The translations under genes and the position numbers were made by a program. From Burkholderia sp. Ax-1724 (GTDB taxonomy: Bacteria > Pseudomonadota > Gammaproteobacteria > Burkholderiales > Burkholderiaceae): a stretch of 64,000 nt of DNA. The stretch's first letter is position 1. Each line of letters starts with the position of its first letter. Below, one piece after another: positions 8,086 to 16,906 of the stretch. The notes under the pieces are model-generated. The model saw only the letters and a program-made list of their open reading frames with translations. It was not told the origin of the DNA and ran no database searches. The DNA is taken from contig NZ_VWWL01000011.1 of NCBI RefSeq assembly GCF_011752995.1, forward strand, positions 62,001-126,000. The letters run 5' to 3'.

Positions 8086-8621
8086 AGCGTGCTCAGATCG
8101 GGAAACGGACGCACCGGCTCGCGGCCGTCCCAGTCGCGCGAGGCCGCGTAGATCATGTCGAACAGCTTGCCCTTCGGCCCCGCGACTTCCGATAGTTCAA
8201 CCACCGTGCCCGGATGATTCTCGGTATCGAAGTAGACGAAGCGACCGTTGCGCCCCACCTCGCCGCTCATCGCAACCTTGAAGCCCTGCTCCTGCAAACG
8301 CGCGAGATCGGCGTCGAACGACGTGGTCCAGTACGCGTTGTGCTGCAAACCCGTATGGCCCGCGGCGAGAAAGTCGCGATACATCGAGGGCGCGTCGTTG
8401 CGCGTCTGGATCAATTCGACCTGCAACGGTCCCGAGTTCGCGAGCGCAACCGAGTTGTGCACTTCATAGCGCTGCCCGCGATACGTGTAGTTTTCGATCG
8501 GCACGCGTTCGTTGTAAAACCACGGGCCCACGCCGAGCACGCGGCTCCAGTAGTCCATCGCGGCCTCGATATCGCGCACCACGTAGCCTGCCTGCCGGAT
8601 TTCGCCAAAGAAACGACTCAT
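8082..8621 (-). CDS. VOC-superfamily (glyoxalase/dioxygenase fold) enzyme
   Basis: The ATG at 8621 follows GGGAGAG and yields 179 residues. The start shows a typical VOC beta-alpha-beta opening (QAGYVVRDIEAAMDYWSRVLGVGPW), a central VELIQ strand, a GLQHNAY segment and a closing HPGTVVELSE strand that supplies the metal-binding Glu. VOC enzymes use a divalent metal for isomerisation, epimerisation, hydrolysis or extradiol cleavage. As the first of three coupled catabolic genes it may prepare the substrate for the kinase/RuBisCO-like pair, a step not assigned in described apionate pathways to my knowledge. Confidence 0.8.
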   Translation of the reverse strand: MSRFFGEIRQAGYVVRDIEAAMDYWSRVLGVGPWFYNERVPIENYTYRGQRYEVHNSVALANSGPLQVELIQTRNDAPSMYRDFLAAGHTGLQHNAYWTTSFDADLARLQEQGFKVAMSGEVGRNGRFVYFDTENHPGTVVELSEVAGPKGKLFDMIYAASRDWDGREPVRPFPDLSTL

Positions 8622-8712
8622 GAAACTCTCCCGTTGCTGCGGGTTTTGAAGGACGAGCGACACCCCGGCGCCGCGCAACGCAGCGCCCGAATGTCAGTGA
8701 AGTAAGAACTGT

Positions 8713-10599
8713 CTAGAGGAATCCGATCGATAACCACGGAATCGCCGCGACGAGCAGCAAACCGAAGATCAACGCGCTCATATAACCGATGATCGGCCGA
8801 ATGCCCGCATCGGGATTGACCTTGCTGATCGCGCACGCCGAGTAGTAACCCACGCCGAACGGCGGCGAGAACAGGCCGACACCCATCGAGAGAATCACGA
8901 CAATCGCGTAATGCACTTCATGCACCCCGGCGAGCCGTGCGATCGGAAACAGCAGCGGCCCGAACAATACGATCGCGGGAATCCCTTCGAGCACGCTGCC
9001 GAGCATCACGAACACGACGATCGAGATCGCGAGAAAACCGTACGAGCCGCCCGGCATCGAACCCATCAGTTGCGCGAGGTCCTGCGAGAAGCCCGATTGC
9101 GTGAGCGCCCAGGCCATCGCGGTCGCGCAGCCGATGATGAACAGAATCGCGCCCGACAGCGTGGCCGCGTCGACAAGCATGCGGCCGAGCCGACGCCACT
9201 CGAAGCGCCGGTAAATCAGCAGCCCGGCCAGCATCGAATAGACGATGCCGATCGTCGAGACCTCGGTGGCCGTTGCAATGCCTTCGACCACGGCCATGCG
9301 AATCACGAACGGCAAGGCAAGCGCGGGGAACGACACGACGAACATCCGCCCGATCTGCTTGCGCGTGTAACGCTGCGCACCGCTCAGGTCTTCCTTGCGA
9401 TAACGCCACCACACGACGACGCACAGAATCAGCGCCAATACCGCGGCCGGCAACATGCCGGCCGTGAACAGCGCGGAAATCGACAGCCCCGTTACCGAGC
9501 CGATCGTAATCAGCACGATGCTCGGCGGAATCGTTTCGCTTTGCGCGCCGGTCGTTGCGAGCAAGGCCACGAGGTCGCCTTCGGAGGCACCGCGCTTTTT
9601 CATCTCCGGAAACAGCACCGGTGCGATGGCCGCCATGTCCGCGACTTTCGAACCCGAAATGCCCGACACCAGGTACATTGCGCCGATCAGCACGAACGAC
9701 AGGCCGCCGCGCACGTGACCGACGAGGCTCGCGAGAAATTCGATCATCGCACGCGCCATGCCGGTCATTTCGATCAGCAGGCCGAGAAAGACGAACAGCG
9801 GCACGGCGAGCAGCACGAGATGCGACATGCCCTCGTCCATGCGGCCGACCATCACTTCGAGAGGCGTATAGGTCGAGAGGCCGAGATAACCGAATGTCGC
9901 GAGTGCGAATGAAAAGCCGATCGGCACGCCCGAGAAAATGCCGACCGCCACCACGCCGACGAAAAAGATCACGAGGTTGGCTTTGCCGAGCGTCTGAAAC
10001 CAGTCTCCCGCGAACACCGCCACCGCGCCGAGCAAGGCGGCAATCGCCAGCACGATCAGCACGTCGAGCACGCGGCTCACCTGCGCGAGGCGGATCACGC
10101 CGACCAGCAGCATCAACACCGCGCCGATCGGCAAGGCCAGCGCGCGCCACGCATTGCTGATCTGCAAGGCGGGCGTGACGATTGCCGCTTCCCCCGACGC
10201 GTAATCGTAAGCCGGCGCAATCAATAGCGCGAGCAAGGCGATCGACGCGACGATCGCGAGCGTATCGACGAACGCGCGCGCTCGCGGCGACAAACGGCTG
10301 ACGAGCGCCGTCATGCGCATATGTTCGCCGCGCCGCAACGCGAGCACGGCACCGAGCATCGCGAGCCACAGAAACAGAATGCCGGCCAGTTCATCGGACC
10401 ACACGAGCGGCTCATGCAATACGTAACGCGACACGACACCCGCCAGCATCACGACGATTTCGATCGCGAGCAAGGTCGCCGCGCACACTTCGACGAGCGC
10501 GATCAAACCGCGATCGAAACTGCGCAGCCAGCGCCGCGGCAGGCTCGCCGCGTGCAACGGCGCAGCCGCTTCCGCCGGATTCAATGCGTGATTCGACAT
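8713..10599 (-). CDS. Fused TRAP transporter membrane protein (DctQ-DctM)
   Basis: The ATG at 10599 follows AAGGAGA and gives 628 residues. The N-terminal part has four helices and the WSDELAGILFLWLAMLGA segment of DctQ small subunits; after about residue 190 a DctM-type large subunit begins, with a dozen hydrophobic helices, GVPIGFSF, FVFLGLLIEMTGMA and SPPFGVGYYSACA. DctQM fusion is a known arrangement in SiaQM-like transporters. With the DctP-type protein encoded 62 nt upstream it forms a Na+-driven uptake system for a carboxylate, presumably the sugar acid handled by the kinase/RuBisCO-like enzymes. Confidence 0.93.
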   Translation of the reverse strand: MSNHALNPAEAAAPLHAASLPRRWLRSFDRGLIALVEVCAATLLAIEIVVMLAGVVSRYVLHEPLVWSDELAGILFLWLAMLGAVLALRRGEHMRMTALVSRLSPRARAFVDTLAIVASIALLALLIAPAYDYASGEAAIVTPALQISNAWRALALPIGAVLMLLVGVIRLAQVSRVLDVLIVLAIAALLGAVAVFAGDWFQTLGKANLVIFFVGVVAVGIFSGVPIGFSFALATFGYLGLSTYTPLEVMVGRMDEGMSHLVLLAVPLFVFLGLLIEMTGMARAMIEFLASLVGHVRGGLSFVLIGAMYLVSGISGSKVADMAAIAPVLFPEMKKRGASEGDLVALLATTGAQSETIPPSIVLITIGSVTGLSISALFTAGMLPAAVLALILCVVVWWRYRKEDLSGAQRYTRKQIGRMFVVSFPALALPFVIRMAVVEGIATATEVSTIGIVYSMLAGLLIYRRFEWRRLGRMLVDAATLSGAILFIIGCATAMAWALTQSGFSQDLAQLMGSMPGGSYGFLAISIVVFVMLGSVLEGIPAIVLFGPLLFPIARLAGVHEVHYAIVVILSMGVGLFSPPFGVGYYSACAISKVNPDAGIRPIIGYMSALIFGLLLVAAIPWLSIGFL

Positions 10600-10661
10600 C
10601 GTGCTGTCTCCTTGCGGCCGCGCGCCGCGCGTCGTCCGATGCTCGCCGGAACCCGGCGCGC

Positions 10662-11687
10662 TCACGCGAGCTTACCGACCGATTGCTCGAGCAGATCCCA
10701 CACGTCGTTGCCGAAGCGGCCTTTCCATTGGCTATAGAAACCGGCCTGACGCAGCGCGGCACGAAACGTGTCGGGCGACGGACGATTGATCGCGAGACCC
10801 TTGCTTTGCAGATCGGCGACGGCCGCATCGTTCAGCTTGCGGACGTCCTCGCGCTGCTTGATCGCCGCCTGGTTGAAGGCGTCGCTCGCAATCGTCTGCA
10901 GGTCTTTCGGCAAGCGCTGCCACGCGCGCTGGTTCAGCACGAACCAGTAGCCGTCCCATTGGTGATTGGTCAGCGAGCAGTACTTCTGTACTTCGTAGAG
11001 CTTGGCAACCAGCACGATCGGCAGAGGATTTTCCTGCGCGTCGACAATGCGCGTTTGCAACGACGAATACACTTCGCTGAATTGCAGACTGGTCGGCGCC
11101 GCACCGAGCCCCTTGAACAGATCGATGCTGAGCGGACTCACCGGCACGCGAATCTTCAGTCCGCGCATGTTCTGCGCGTTGACGATCGGCGCGGTGCTCG
11201 TCGTGGTCTGACGAAAGCCGTTGTCCCACATCTTCTCGAACGATTCGAGCCCGGCTTTCTGCATCGCCCCGCGCACATAGGCGCCGAGCTTGCCGTCCAT
11301 CGCGCGCCATACCTGGTCGTAATCGGCGAACGCAAAGCCGACCGCATTGATCGCGACCGACGGCGCAAGCGTCGATACCACGAGCGCCGACGGCGTGAAC
11401 ATTTCGATGCCGCCGCTGCGCACCTGCGCGAGCATGTCGGTATCGCCGCCCAACTGGTTATTCGGGAAGATCCGGATCTCCATGCGCCCTTTGGACGCCT
11501 CGCGGACCTGATTCGCCGCTTCCTGAGCGCGCACGTTCAGCGGATGCGTGAGCGGCAGGTTATTGCCGTACTTGAACACGAACTCCGGGCCGGATGCCGC
11601 ACGTACGATCGCCGGGAATCCCAGCGTACTGGCCACCGGCACGGCGGCTGCGGCACGCAGCAGGCTGCGTCTCGCGAGGTTGGTCAT
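10662..11687 (-). CDS. TRAP transporter substrate-binding protein (DctP family)
   Basis: 341 residues from the ATG at 11687 after TAGGAGAC. The N-terminus (NLARRSLLRAAAAV...FPAIVRAAS) is a Tat-type signal. The mature protein has the family features GRMEIRIFPNNQLG, the arginine-containing GLKIRVP segment that usually binds the substrate carboxylate, and PTSLQFSEVYSSLQTRIVDAQENP. It delivers a periplasmic carboxylate to the DctQM fusion. First gene of a five-gene minus-strand operon facing the LacI gene. Confidence 0.93.
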   Translation of the reverse strand: MTNLARRSLLRAAAAVPVASTLGFPAIVRAASGPEFVFKYGNNLPLTHPLNVRAQEAANQVREASKGRMEIRIFPNNQLGGDTDMLAQVRSGGIEMFTPSALVVSTLAPSVAINAVGFAFADYDQVWRAMDGKLGAYVRGAMQKAGLESFEKMWDNGFRQTTTSTAPIVNAQNMRGLKIRVPVSPLSIDLFKGLGAAPTSLQFSEVYSSLQTRIVDAQENPLPIVLVAKLYEVQKYCSLTNHQWDGYWFVLNQRAWQRLPKDLQTIASDAFNQAAIKQREDVRKLNDAAVADLQSKGLAINRPSPDTFRAALRQAGFYSQWKGRFGNDVWDLLEQSVGKLA

Positions 11688-11743
11688 GAGCGTCTCCTAT
11701 CCCATGCATGGGTTTGCTGCTTATAATTGATGTGACTGTCGAA

Positions 11744-11760
11744 TCCATCAAAATTCATCA
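11744..11760. promoter_or_regulatory. Operator-like site, left member of pair
   Basis: TCCATCAAAATTCATCA is the reverse complement of the site at 11862-11878 at 15 of 17 positions. On the minus strand it overlaps a possible -35 (TTGATG) about 18 nt upstream of ATTATA, the likely promoter of the TRAP operon. LacI-family binding is an inference. Confidence 0.5.
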
Positions 11761-11861
11761 TCACCCGCTGCAACGCGCTGATTTCCGGTCAAGCGCGTTG
11801 CGATGTCGTGCGATAGCTGCAAGACTAGGCGCTCGCGGCAACCGCTGTCAAACCGCGAGCT

Positions 11862-11878
11862 TGATGTTTTTTGATGGA
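11862..11878. promoter_or_regulatory. Operator-like site, right member of pair
   Basis: TGATGTTTTTTGATGGA, in opposite orientation to the site 118 bases to the left and 22 bases before the LacI start codon. The placement suits autorepression or DNA looping between the two sites. Confidence 0.5.
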
Positions 11879-11899
11879 CCTCATCTGTTGAGGACTGCC

Positions 11900-12967
11900 A
11901 TGTCAGAACCGGGTCATCTCACCGGAACCGCGCCGCTCAACGCGCGCGCACGCATTCCCGACATTGCGCGCGCAGCCGGCGTATCGACCGCCACGGTCGA
12001 TCGCGTGCTCAACGGCCGCGAAGGCGTGCGCGCCGTCACCGCGCAGCGCGTGCTGCAAGCGGCCGCGCAGCTCGGCTATCTGCTTACGCCGGATGCGCCC
12101 ACCGTCGCGACGGCAAGGCCGATGCGCATCGCGTTTCTGTTGCCCGCAGGCACCAATCGCTATCTGCACATGCTCGGCGACTACATCGAATTCGCCCATG
12201 AACAGTGGAGCGCATTGGACATGAAGTGCCGCGCGCACTACGTCGAGAGTTTCAATCCGAACGAACTCGCGGACCGTCTGCTGTATTACGGGCAACGTGC
12301 CGATGGTGTCGTGTTCATGGCGCTCGAACATCCGGTCGTGCGCGACGCGGTCAATACGCTCGCGGATCAGGGCGTACCGGCGATTACACTGATTTCGGAT
12401 CTGTCGAATTCGCGGCGGCTCGCGTATGTCGGCATCGACAACCGTTCGGCGGGACGCACCGCGGCGTTGCTGTTAGGCCGTTTCATGGGCCCGCGGCCGA
12501 GCGGCAAGATTGCGATGCTGGCGGGCAGCCTCAACTATCGCGGGCATGAGGAACGCGAAATCGGCTTTCTGCATCTGATCGAATCGACCTTTCCGCAAGT
12601 GCGCGTCATAGGACTGCGCGAAGGTCACGACGATAGCGAGCGCAACTATAGGCAAACGCGCAAGCTGCTCGAAGAGCATCCCGATCTCGCGGGCATCTAT
12701 AACAGCGGCGGCGGTTCGGATGGCGTCGCGCGCGCGATCGTCGAAGCGCGTTCGGAACAGAAGATCCTGTTCATTGGACATGGCTTGACGCCCGATACGC
12801 GCGCATTGCTGATCGAAGGCACGATGGATGCGCTGATTACGCAAACGCCGCAAGCCATGGTCGGCAACTGTCTGCGAATTTTCCGCAACGTGCACGAGAA
12901 ACGCGATGCACTGAGCGACGTGAAGCCGGTGCAGTTCAGTATCGTGTTGCGCGAGAACCTGCCTTGA
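11900..12967 (+). CDS. LacI-family transcriptional regulator
   Basis: The ATG at 11900 follows TTGAGGACTGCC and gives 355 residues. The N-terminal helix-turn-helix reads IPDIARAAGVSTATVDRVLNGREGV with a hinge helix LQAAAQLGY, then a periplasmic-binding-protein-like sensor (RIAFLLPAGTNRYL onward) closer to the simple-sugar-binding Peripla_BP_4 type than to LacI itself. Divergent from the TRAP/kinase/RuBisCO-like operon, it is the natural repressor of that operon, relieved by the imported sugar acid or an intermediate. The inverted 17-bp pair in the shared intergenic region supports this. Confidence 0.92.
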   Translation: MSEPGHLTGTAPLNARARIPDIARAAGVSTATVDRVLNGREGVRAVTAQRVLQAAAQLGYLLTPDAPTVATARPMRIAFLLPAGTNRYLHMLGDYIEFAHEQWSALDMKCRAHYVESFNPNELADRLLYYGQRADGVVFMALEHPVVRDAVNTLADQGVPAITLISDLSNSRRLAYVGIDNRSAGRTAALLLGRFMGPRPSGKIAMLAGSLNYRGHEEREIGFLHLIESTFPQVRVIGLREGHDDSERNYRQTRKLLEEHPDLAGIYNSGGGSDGVARAIVEARSEQKILFIGHGLTPDTRALLIEGTMDALITQTPQAMVGNCLRIFRNVHEKRDALSDVKPVQFSIVLRENLP

Positions 12968-13340
12968 TGGCGGGCGATTCGCGGTATGCAGGGGCAGAGG
13001 CCAAGGTGGGGGCAATGCAAATGCAAGCCTTGCGATAGTCGCTTGCGATGACATGCGTCCATGCCCGGCGGGCGCGCCTTCCGGCACGGGTAGCGCCGGA
13101 ATTCGCCCGCGTGCCGCCTTCCTGTGAAGACGGCGAGACACCGGAGCGCGGCTTGTGACCGCAACAGACCGCTGAGCGCGAGACCCGCGGCCCGGACGGT
13201 TGTCCCGGGCATGAATGCATGGAGAAAATATACCGGGAGCCCCGCTGGATAGGCTTCTTAAAGACATCGCGTTGCGGTGCTGCTTCGGGACGATCTACAT
13301 CTATAATGAATTTTTAAGGAATATTCTTCCATTCACGCCA
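12968..13340. other. Intergenic region upstream of Lrp-type regulator
   Basis: No gene is supported here. Near its right end a TATAAT at 13302-13307 is a good -10 element without a clear -35. It is followed by the imperfect palindrome AAGGAATATTCTT at 13316-13328, a candidate autoregulatory Lrp-type site. Confidence 0.4.
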
Positions 13341-13814
13341 ATGACGACCCGAAACCGCCCGCTCGACCAGCTCGATCGCAAGATCATGCGCGCGTTGCAG
13401 AAGAACGCTCGCCTCAGCAACGCGGAACTCGCCGAGCTGGTCGGCATGTCGACCACGGCCTGCTGGAATCGCACGCGCCAGCTCGAAAGCGAAGGCTATA
13501 TACGCGGCTATGTCGCGTTGCTCGATCAGCAGAAACTCGGTTTCGCCGACATCGTGCTGCTCGAAGTCACGCTCGACCGCCACGACGACGACGCGCTCGC
13601 GCGCTTCGGCGCCGAACTCGCGACACTCAGCGAAGTACTCGAAGCGTATCTCGTGTCCGGCGACTACGACTATCTCGTCAAGGTCGCCGTGGACGGCACC
13701 GCGGGCTACGAGCGCTTCCTGCGCGAAAAGCTCTACAAGATCGCAGGCATTCGCCATAGCCGCTCGATGTTCGCGCTGCGCTGCATGAAGAGCATTCCGT
13801 CGATTGCGATCTGA
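13341..13814 (+). CDS. Lrp/AsnC-family transcriptional regulator
   Basis: 157 residues from the ATG at 13341. The N-terminal HTH follows the family pattern LDQLDRKIMRALQKNARLSNAELAELVGMS...CWNRTRQLESEGYI, and the C-terminal RAM/ligand domain contains VLEAYLVSGDYDYLVKV and IRHSRSMFALR. Such proteins are amino-acid-responsive octamers or dimers, often controlling a neighbouring transport or catabolism gene; no obvious divergent target is present, so the target is probably elsewhere or itself. The ribosome-binding site is weak (AAGGA lies 20 nt upstream), so expression may be low. Confidence 0.92.
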   Translation: MTTRNRPLDQLDRKIMRALQKNARLSNAELAELVGMSTTACWNRTRQLESEGYIRGYVALLDQQKLGFADIVLLEVTLDRHDDDALARFGAELATLSEVLEAYLVSGDYDYLVKVAVDGTAGYERFLREKLYKIAGIRHSRSMFALRCMKSIPSIAI

Positions 13815-13828
13815 GCACACGCCGTACT

Positions 13829-14176
13829 TCAATGCGCGTAGATCGGACCAAGGCCGATGATGTCGGGCTGGTCCGGCGCCGCGCGATTCATCGGCGCATA
13901 CGCCTGTGAACCCGCGGCCGAACTGCCCGAGTTGCTCTGCGCCACGCCGCCATATGCATTGGCCGCTGCGTTGTTGCCGGCATTGATGCGTGCCTCGGCC
14001 GCCTCGATGTTGCGCGGGTATTGCGCGTTGTCGCTCGCGGGGTTGTAGCCGGCCTTCTGCAACTGGACCAGTTCCGCGCGCACTTCGGCACGCGTGACTT
14101 CATGTTGCGATTGCGCGAACGAAGCGACAGGAACGGCAACGAGAGCGGCGACGATCAGCGATTGGACGAATTTCAT
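13829..14176 (-). CDS. DUF4148 small secreted protein
   Basis: 115 residues from the ATG at 14176, preceded by TGGAGC. A Sec signal peptide (MKFVQSLIVAALVAVPVASFAQS) leads into the DUF4148 motif EVTRAEVRAELVQLQKAGYNP...YPRNIEAAEARI, followed by a low-complexity Asn/Ala/Gly/Ser tail. These short periplasmic proteins are numerous in Burkholderia-group genomes and have no defined function. Monocistronic. Confidence 0.9.
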   Translation of the reverse strand: MKFVQSLIVAALVAVPVASFAQSQHEVTRAEVRAELVQLQKAGYNPASDNAQYPRNIEAAEARINAGNNAAANAYGGVAQSNSGSSAAGSQAYAPMNRAAPDQPDIIGLGPIYAH

Positions 14177-14481
14177 GAGTTTGCTCCAGATATCTGAATA
14201 CACGGGATTCAAGGGTTGAGCGGAACACCGGACCACCGAAGCCGATATGCCTTCATGTCCCGCCTGATTCACGCAACGTTGCGAATCAACCTTGCGTGAA
14301 GACATTTGAGCGCGCCAACGTATCTGGAATGTTTTCGTTTCTCCCCTTTATGCAAGCGTATTTGTCTACGTACGAGGCTGATACATTGCGATACAAAAAG
14401 CGGCTCTGCGTGTTCCCTGCTTTGTCCACGAATCTTGTTCGCACATCTCGCTCTCACATCTCGTTCGCGACTCGCGCCCAT

Positions 14482-14516
14482 AAAAAAACCCAGAAGCCGG
14501 TGTTGAACTCCTGGGG
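14482..14516 (-). terminator. Rho-independent terminator of the alpha/beta hydrolase gene
   Basis: On the minus strand CCCAGGAG and CTTCTGGG pair (one G-T wobble) and are followed by seven T. It lies about 50 nt after the hydrolase stop codon. Confidence 0.8.
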
Positions 14517-14562
14517 TTCGGATCTGAAACCGCAATAGTCAGCCGGCACTCGCCGGCCCGCA

Positions 14563-15609
14563 TTACGTCATACGCGTCACATCGACAATAGCCTGCGCAA
14601 ATGCCTTGGGCGCTTCCTGCGGCAGGTTATGGCCGATATCACCACTCAGATTGCGGTGCTCGTATTTGCCGGTAAACTTCTTCGCGTACGCAGCCGGTTC
14701 CGGATGCGCCGCGCCGTTGGCATCGCCTTCGAGCGTGATGGTCGGCACGGCAATGGCCGATGCCGTCGCGAGACGCTTTTCGAGTTCGTCGTATTGCGGC
14801 TCGCCCTGCGCGAGACCGAGACGCCAGCGGTAGTTGTGAATCACCACAGCAACGTGGTCCGGGTTATTGAACGATGCGGCGGTACGCTCGAACGTCGCAT
14901 CGTCGAAGTTCCATTTCGGAGAGGCCGTGTGCCAGATCAGCCTGTTGAAGTCGTGACGGTTCGCCTCATACCCGGCGCGGCCGCGCTCCGTGGCGAAATA
15001 GAACTGATACCACCAGGCCAGTTCGGCTTGCGGCGGCAACGGCGCGCGGTTCGCTTGCTGGCTGCCGATCAGATAACCGCTCACCGAGACCATCGCCTTG
15101 CAGCGTTGTGGCCACAGCGCCGCGATGATGTTCGCCGTGCGTGCGCCCCAATCGAAACCGCCGAGCACGGCCTTGTCGATCTTCAGCGCGTCCATCAGAT
15201 TGACGATGTCGACGGCAACCACGGCCTGCTGACCGTTGCGCGGCGTGTCGGCGGAAAGGAAACGCGTCGGGCCATAGCCACGCAGATAAGGAACGATCAC
15301 GCGATAACCCGCGGCCGCGAGCAGCGGCGTCACCTCGGCGAAGCTGTAGATGTCGTAAGGCCAGCCATGCAGCAGAATCACCACCGGCCCGTTTTGCGGA
15401 CCCGCTTCCGCATAGCTGATATTGAGCGTGCCGGCATCGATCGAGCGAATCTTCTCGAACGAAGTAACGCGCGGCCCCGCTTTCGCGATGCCGGTCGCGT
15501 CGGTCGACTGCGCATGCGCGATTCCGCTCAGTCCCAGTTCGAGCAGGCTGATACCCGCCACGGCCGTTCCGAGAAAACGACGGCGCCGACTATTGATCTG
15601 ATCCGACAT
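14563..15609 (-). CDS. Tat-exported alpha/beta hydrolase (epoxide hydrolase/dehalogenase-like)
   Basis: The ATG at 15609 follows CAAGGAGAATCAGC and gives 348 residues. A twin-arginine signal (SRRRRFLGTAVAGISLLELG...IAHAQ) opens the protein. The hydrolase core shows the oxyanion HGWPYD motif, a nucleophile elbow GGFDWGA with Asp in place of Ser, and the catalytic histidine in GDIGHNLPQEAP. An Asp nucleophile is the mark of epoxide hydrolases and haloalkane dehalogenases. The divergent LysR gene with a perfect palindrome between them suggests induction by its substrate. A far-upstream start at 15828 would pass through the 9-nt repeat and is unlikely. Confidence 0.88.
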   Translation of the reverse strand: MSDQINSRRRRFLGTAVAGISLLELGLSGIAHAQSTDATGIAKAGPRVTSFEKIRSIDAGTLNISYAEAGPQNGPVVILLHGWPYDIYSFAEVTPLLAAAGYRVIVPYLRGYGPTRFLSADTPRNGQQAVVAVDIVNLMDALKIDKAVLGGFDWGARTANIIAALWPQRCKAMVSVSGYLIGSQQANRAPLPPQAELAWWYQFYFATERGRAGYEANRHDFNRLIWHTASPKWNFDDATFERTAASFNNPDHVAVVIHNYRWRLGLAQGEPQYDELEKRLATASAIAVPTITLEGDANGAAHPEPAAYAKKFTGKYEHRNLSGDIGHNLPQEAPKAFAQAIVDVTRMT

Positions 15610-15729
15610 GCTGATTCTCCTTGAATGACTCATCCGGCCCGTGCGCCCGTCTCTCGTGCAGCGGCAAAAATCGACGGCATGACGATGCCACCGCACGCAA
15701 TCGCAACGCGAACGGAACGAACATGAATG

Positions 15730-15765
15730 GGTAAAAGCGGTAAGGGTGGTAAAGGCGGTAAAGCG
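15730..15765. repeat. Four tandem 9-nt units (GGTAAAGGC-like)
   Basis: Units GGTAAAAGC, GGTAAGGGT, GGTAAAGGC and GGTAAAGCG occur back to back. They lie 120-155 bases upstream of the hydrolase start, in non-coding sequence. Purpose unknown; could be a simple-sequence expansion or multiple protein-binding half sites. Confidence 0.7.
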
Positions 15766-15888
15766 CAACCGCGCGAATCTGAAACGCAGTGCTTTGCCGG
15801 CAGGACCGGTGAATTGCCGCTGTCGCAAGGCTTAGATACATAATGGCAGCCCCAACCACTGACAGCAAGAGCAACTAAGTTCACATAT

Positions 15889-15907
15889 CGTTGCTCAATG
15901 AGCAACG
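15889..15907. promoter_or_regulatory. 19-bp perfect palindrome, LysR-type operator candidate
   Basis: CGTTGCTCA-A-TGAGCAACG, with perfect 9-bp arms, contains a T-N11-A core (TGCTCAATGAGCA) of the LysR family. It ends 24 bases before the LysR start codon, fitting autoregulation and divergent activation of the hydrolase. Confidence 0.65.
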
Positions 15908-15931
15908 CATTAACCGCGGTCGAGTGAGCCC

Positions 15932-16906
15932 ATGCGAGAGATCAACCAGCAACGCCTTCGGTACTTCAACGAAGTCCTGACCCACGGTACGATTCGCGGC
16001 GCAGCCGAGAACCTCAATACATCGCCGTCGGTGATTACGCGGCAGATCAAGCTGCTCGAAGACGAACTCGGCACCGTGCTGTTCGAGCGTCAGCCGCGTG
16101 GCGTCAAGCCGACCGAAGCCGCCATGCATCTGCTCGAATTCTGGCGCGGCTACCGCTCGCAGCAGGAGAAGCTCGAAGATCAGCTGCATGCGCTAAAAGG
16201 TCTTCAGCGAGGGCATATCCGGCTCGCGGTCAGCGAAGGCTTCGTCGATACGCTCGTCGACAACGTGCTTGCGCCGTTCTGTGCGCAATATCCGGAACTG
16301 GAAATCGCCATGGACATGCTCGCGGTCGATGCAATCCAGGAAGAAATCGCGGAAAGCCGCGTACATATCGGGCTCGCCTACAATCCGCCGCCGCATCCGC
16401 GCATCGAGTCCCGCGCCAGTTGTTCGCAACCCGTCGTGCTGTTGTTGAGAAGCGATCATCCGCTCGCTAAAAGGAAACGCCCCGCCACGCTCGACGATCT
16501 GCGCGCCTACCCTCTTGCGCTGATGCCCTCGACATTCGGCATTGGTCATGTCGTCAAGATGACCGAATTGGCGGAGAACGTTTCGATCCGCTCGACGCTA
16601 ACAACCAATTCGCTGAGCGGACTCAAGCGATTCGTGACTACAGAAAACTTCATGACGCTGATCGGCGAATTCGCCGCGTACCGCGAAATCGCGAGCGGCG
16701 AATTGACCACCGTGCCGGTTGTGCATCCGCTCTTCTCGGGCGCACAGGCGCGAGTACTGGTCAAAGCCGGCCGGCCGCTCGCCCCGGCTCCGCTCGAATT
16801 GCTGCGCTGGATTCAGGAGCGCATGCCGATGTTCTCGCCGCCTGAAACGAAGAAACGGGCGGCGAGACCATCGGCAAATACAGCGCGAAAGCGCAAAACT
16901 CGCTGA
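15932..16906 (+). CDS. LysR-family transcriptional regulator
   Basis: 324 residues from the ATG at 15932. The N-terminal winged HTH is typical ([40 protein letters not shown]...[14 protein letters not shown]), followed by a LysR substrate-binding domain ([11 protein letters not shown]...). The C-terminus ends in a basic tail ([18 protein letters not shown]). Divergent from the Tat alpha/beta hydrolase, with which it shares the palindrome, it is likely its activator. Confidence 0.93.
   Translation: MREINQQRLRYFNEVLTHGTIRGAAENLNTSPSVITRQIKLLEDELGTVLFERQPRGVKPTEAAMHLLEFWRGYRSQQEKLEDQLHALKGLQRGHIRLAVSEGFVDTLVDNVLAPFCAQYPELEIAMDMLAVDAIQEEIAESRVHIGLAYNPPPHPRIESRASCSQPVVLLLRSDHPLAKRKRPATLDDLRAYPLALMPSTFGIGHVVKMTELAENVSIRSTLTTNSLSGLKRFVTTENFMTLIGEFAAYREIASGELTTVPVVHPLFSGAQARVLVKAGRPLAPAPLELLRWIQERMPMFSPPETKKRAARPSANTARKRKTR

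Larger units (their letters stand above)
15610..15931. other. Divergent regulatory region between hydrolase and LysR
   Basis: About 320 bases without a supported gene. It contains the tandem 9-nt repeat at 15730-15765 and the palindrome at 15889-15907. Promoters of both flanking genes must lie here, but I could not assign -35/-10 boxes confidently. Confidence 0.5.

Noticed and set aside
8911..9912. Plus-strand open frame of 333 codons within the TRAP transporter gene
   Set aside because: Antisense to the strongly supported DctQM fusion and of shadow-type composition (His/Arg/Gln rich).
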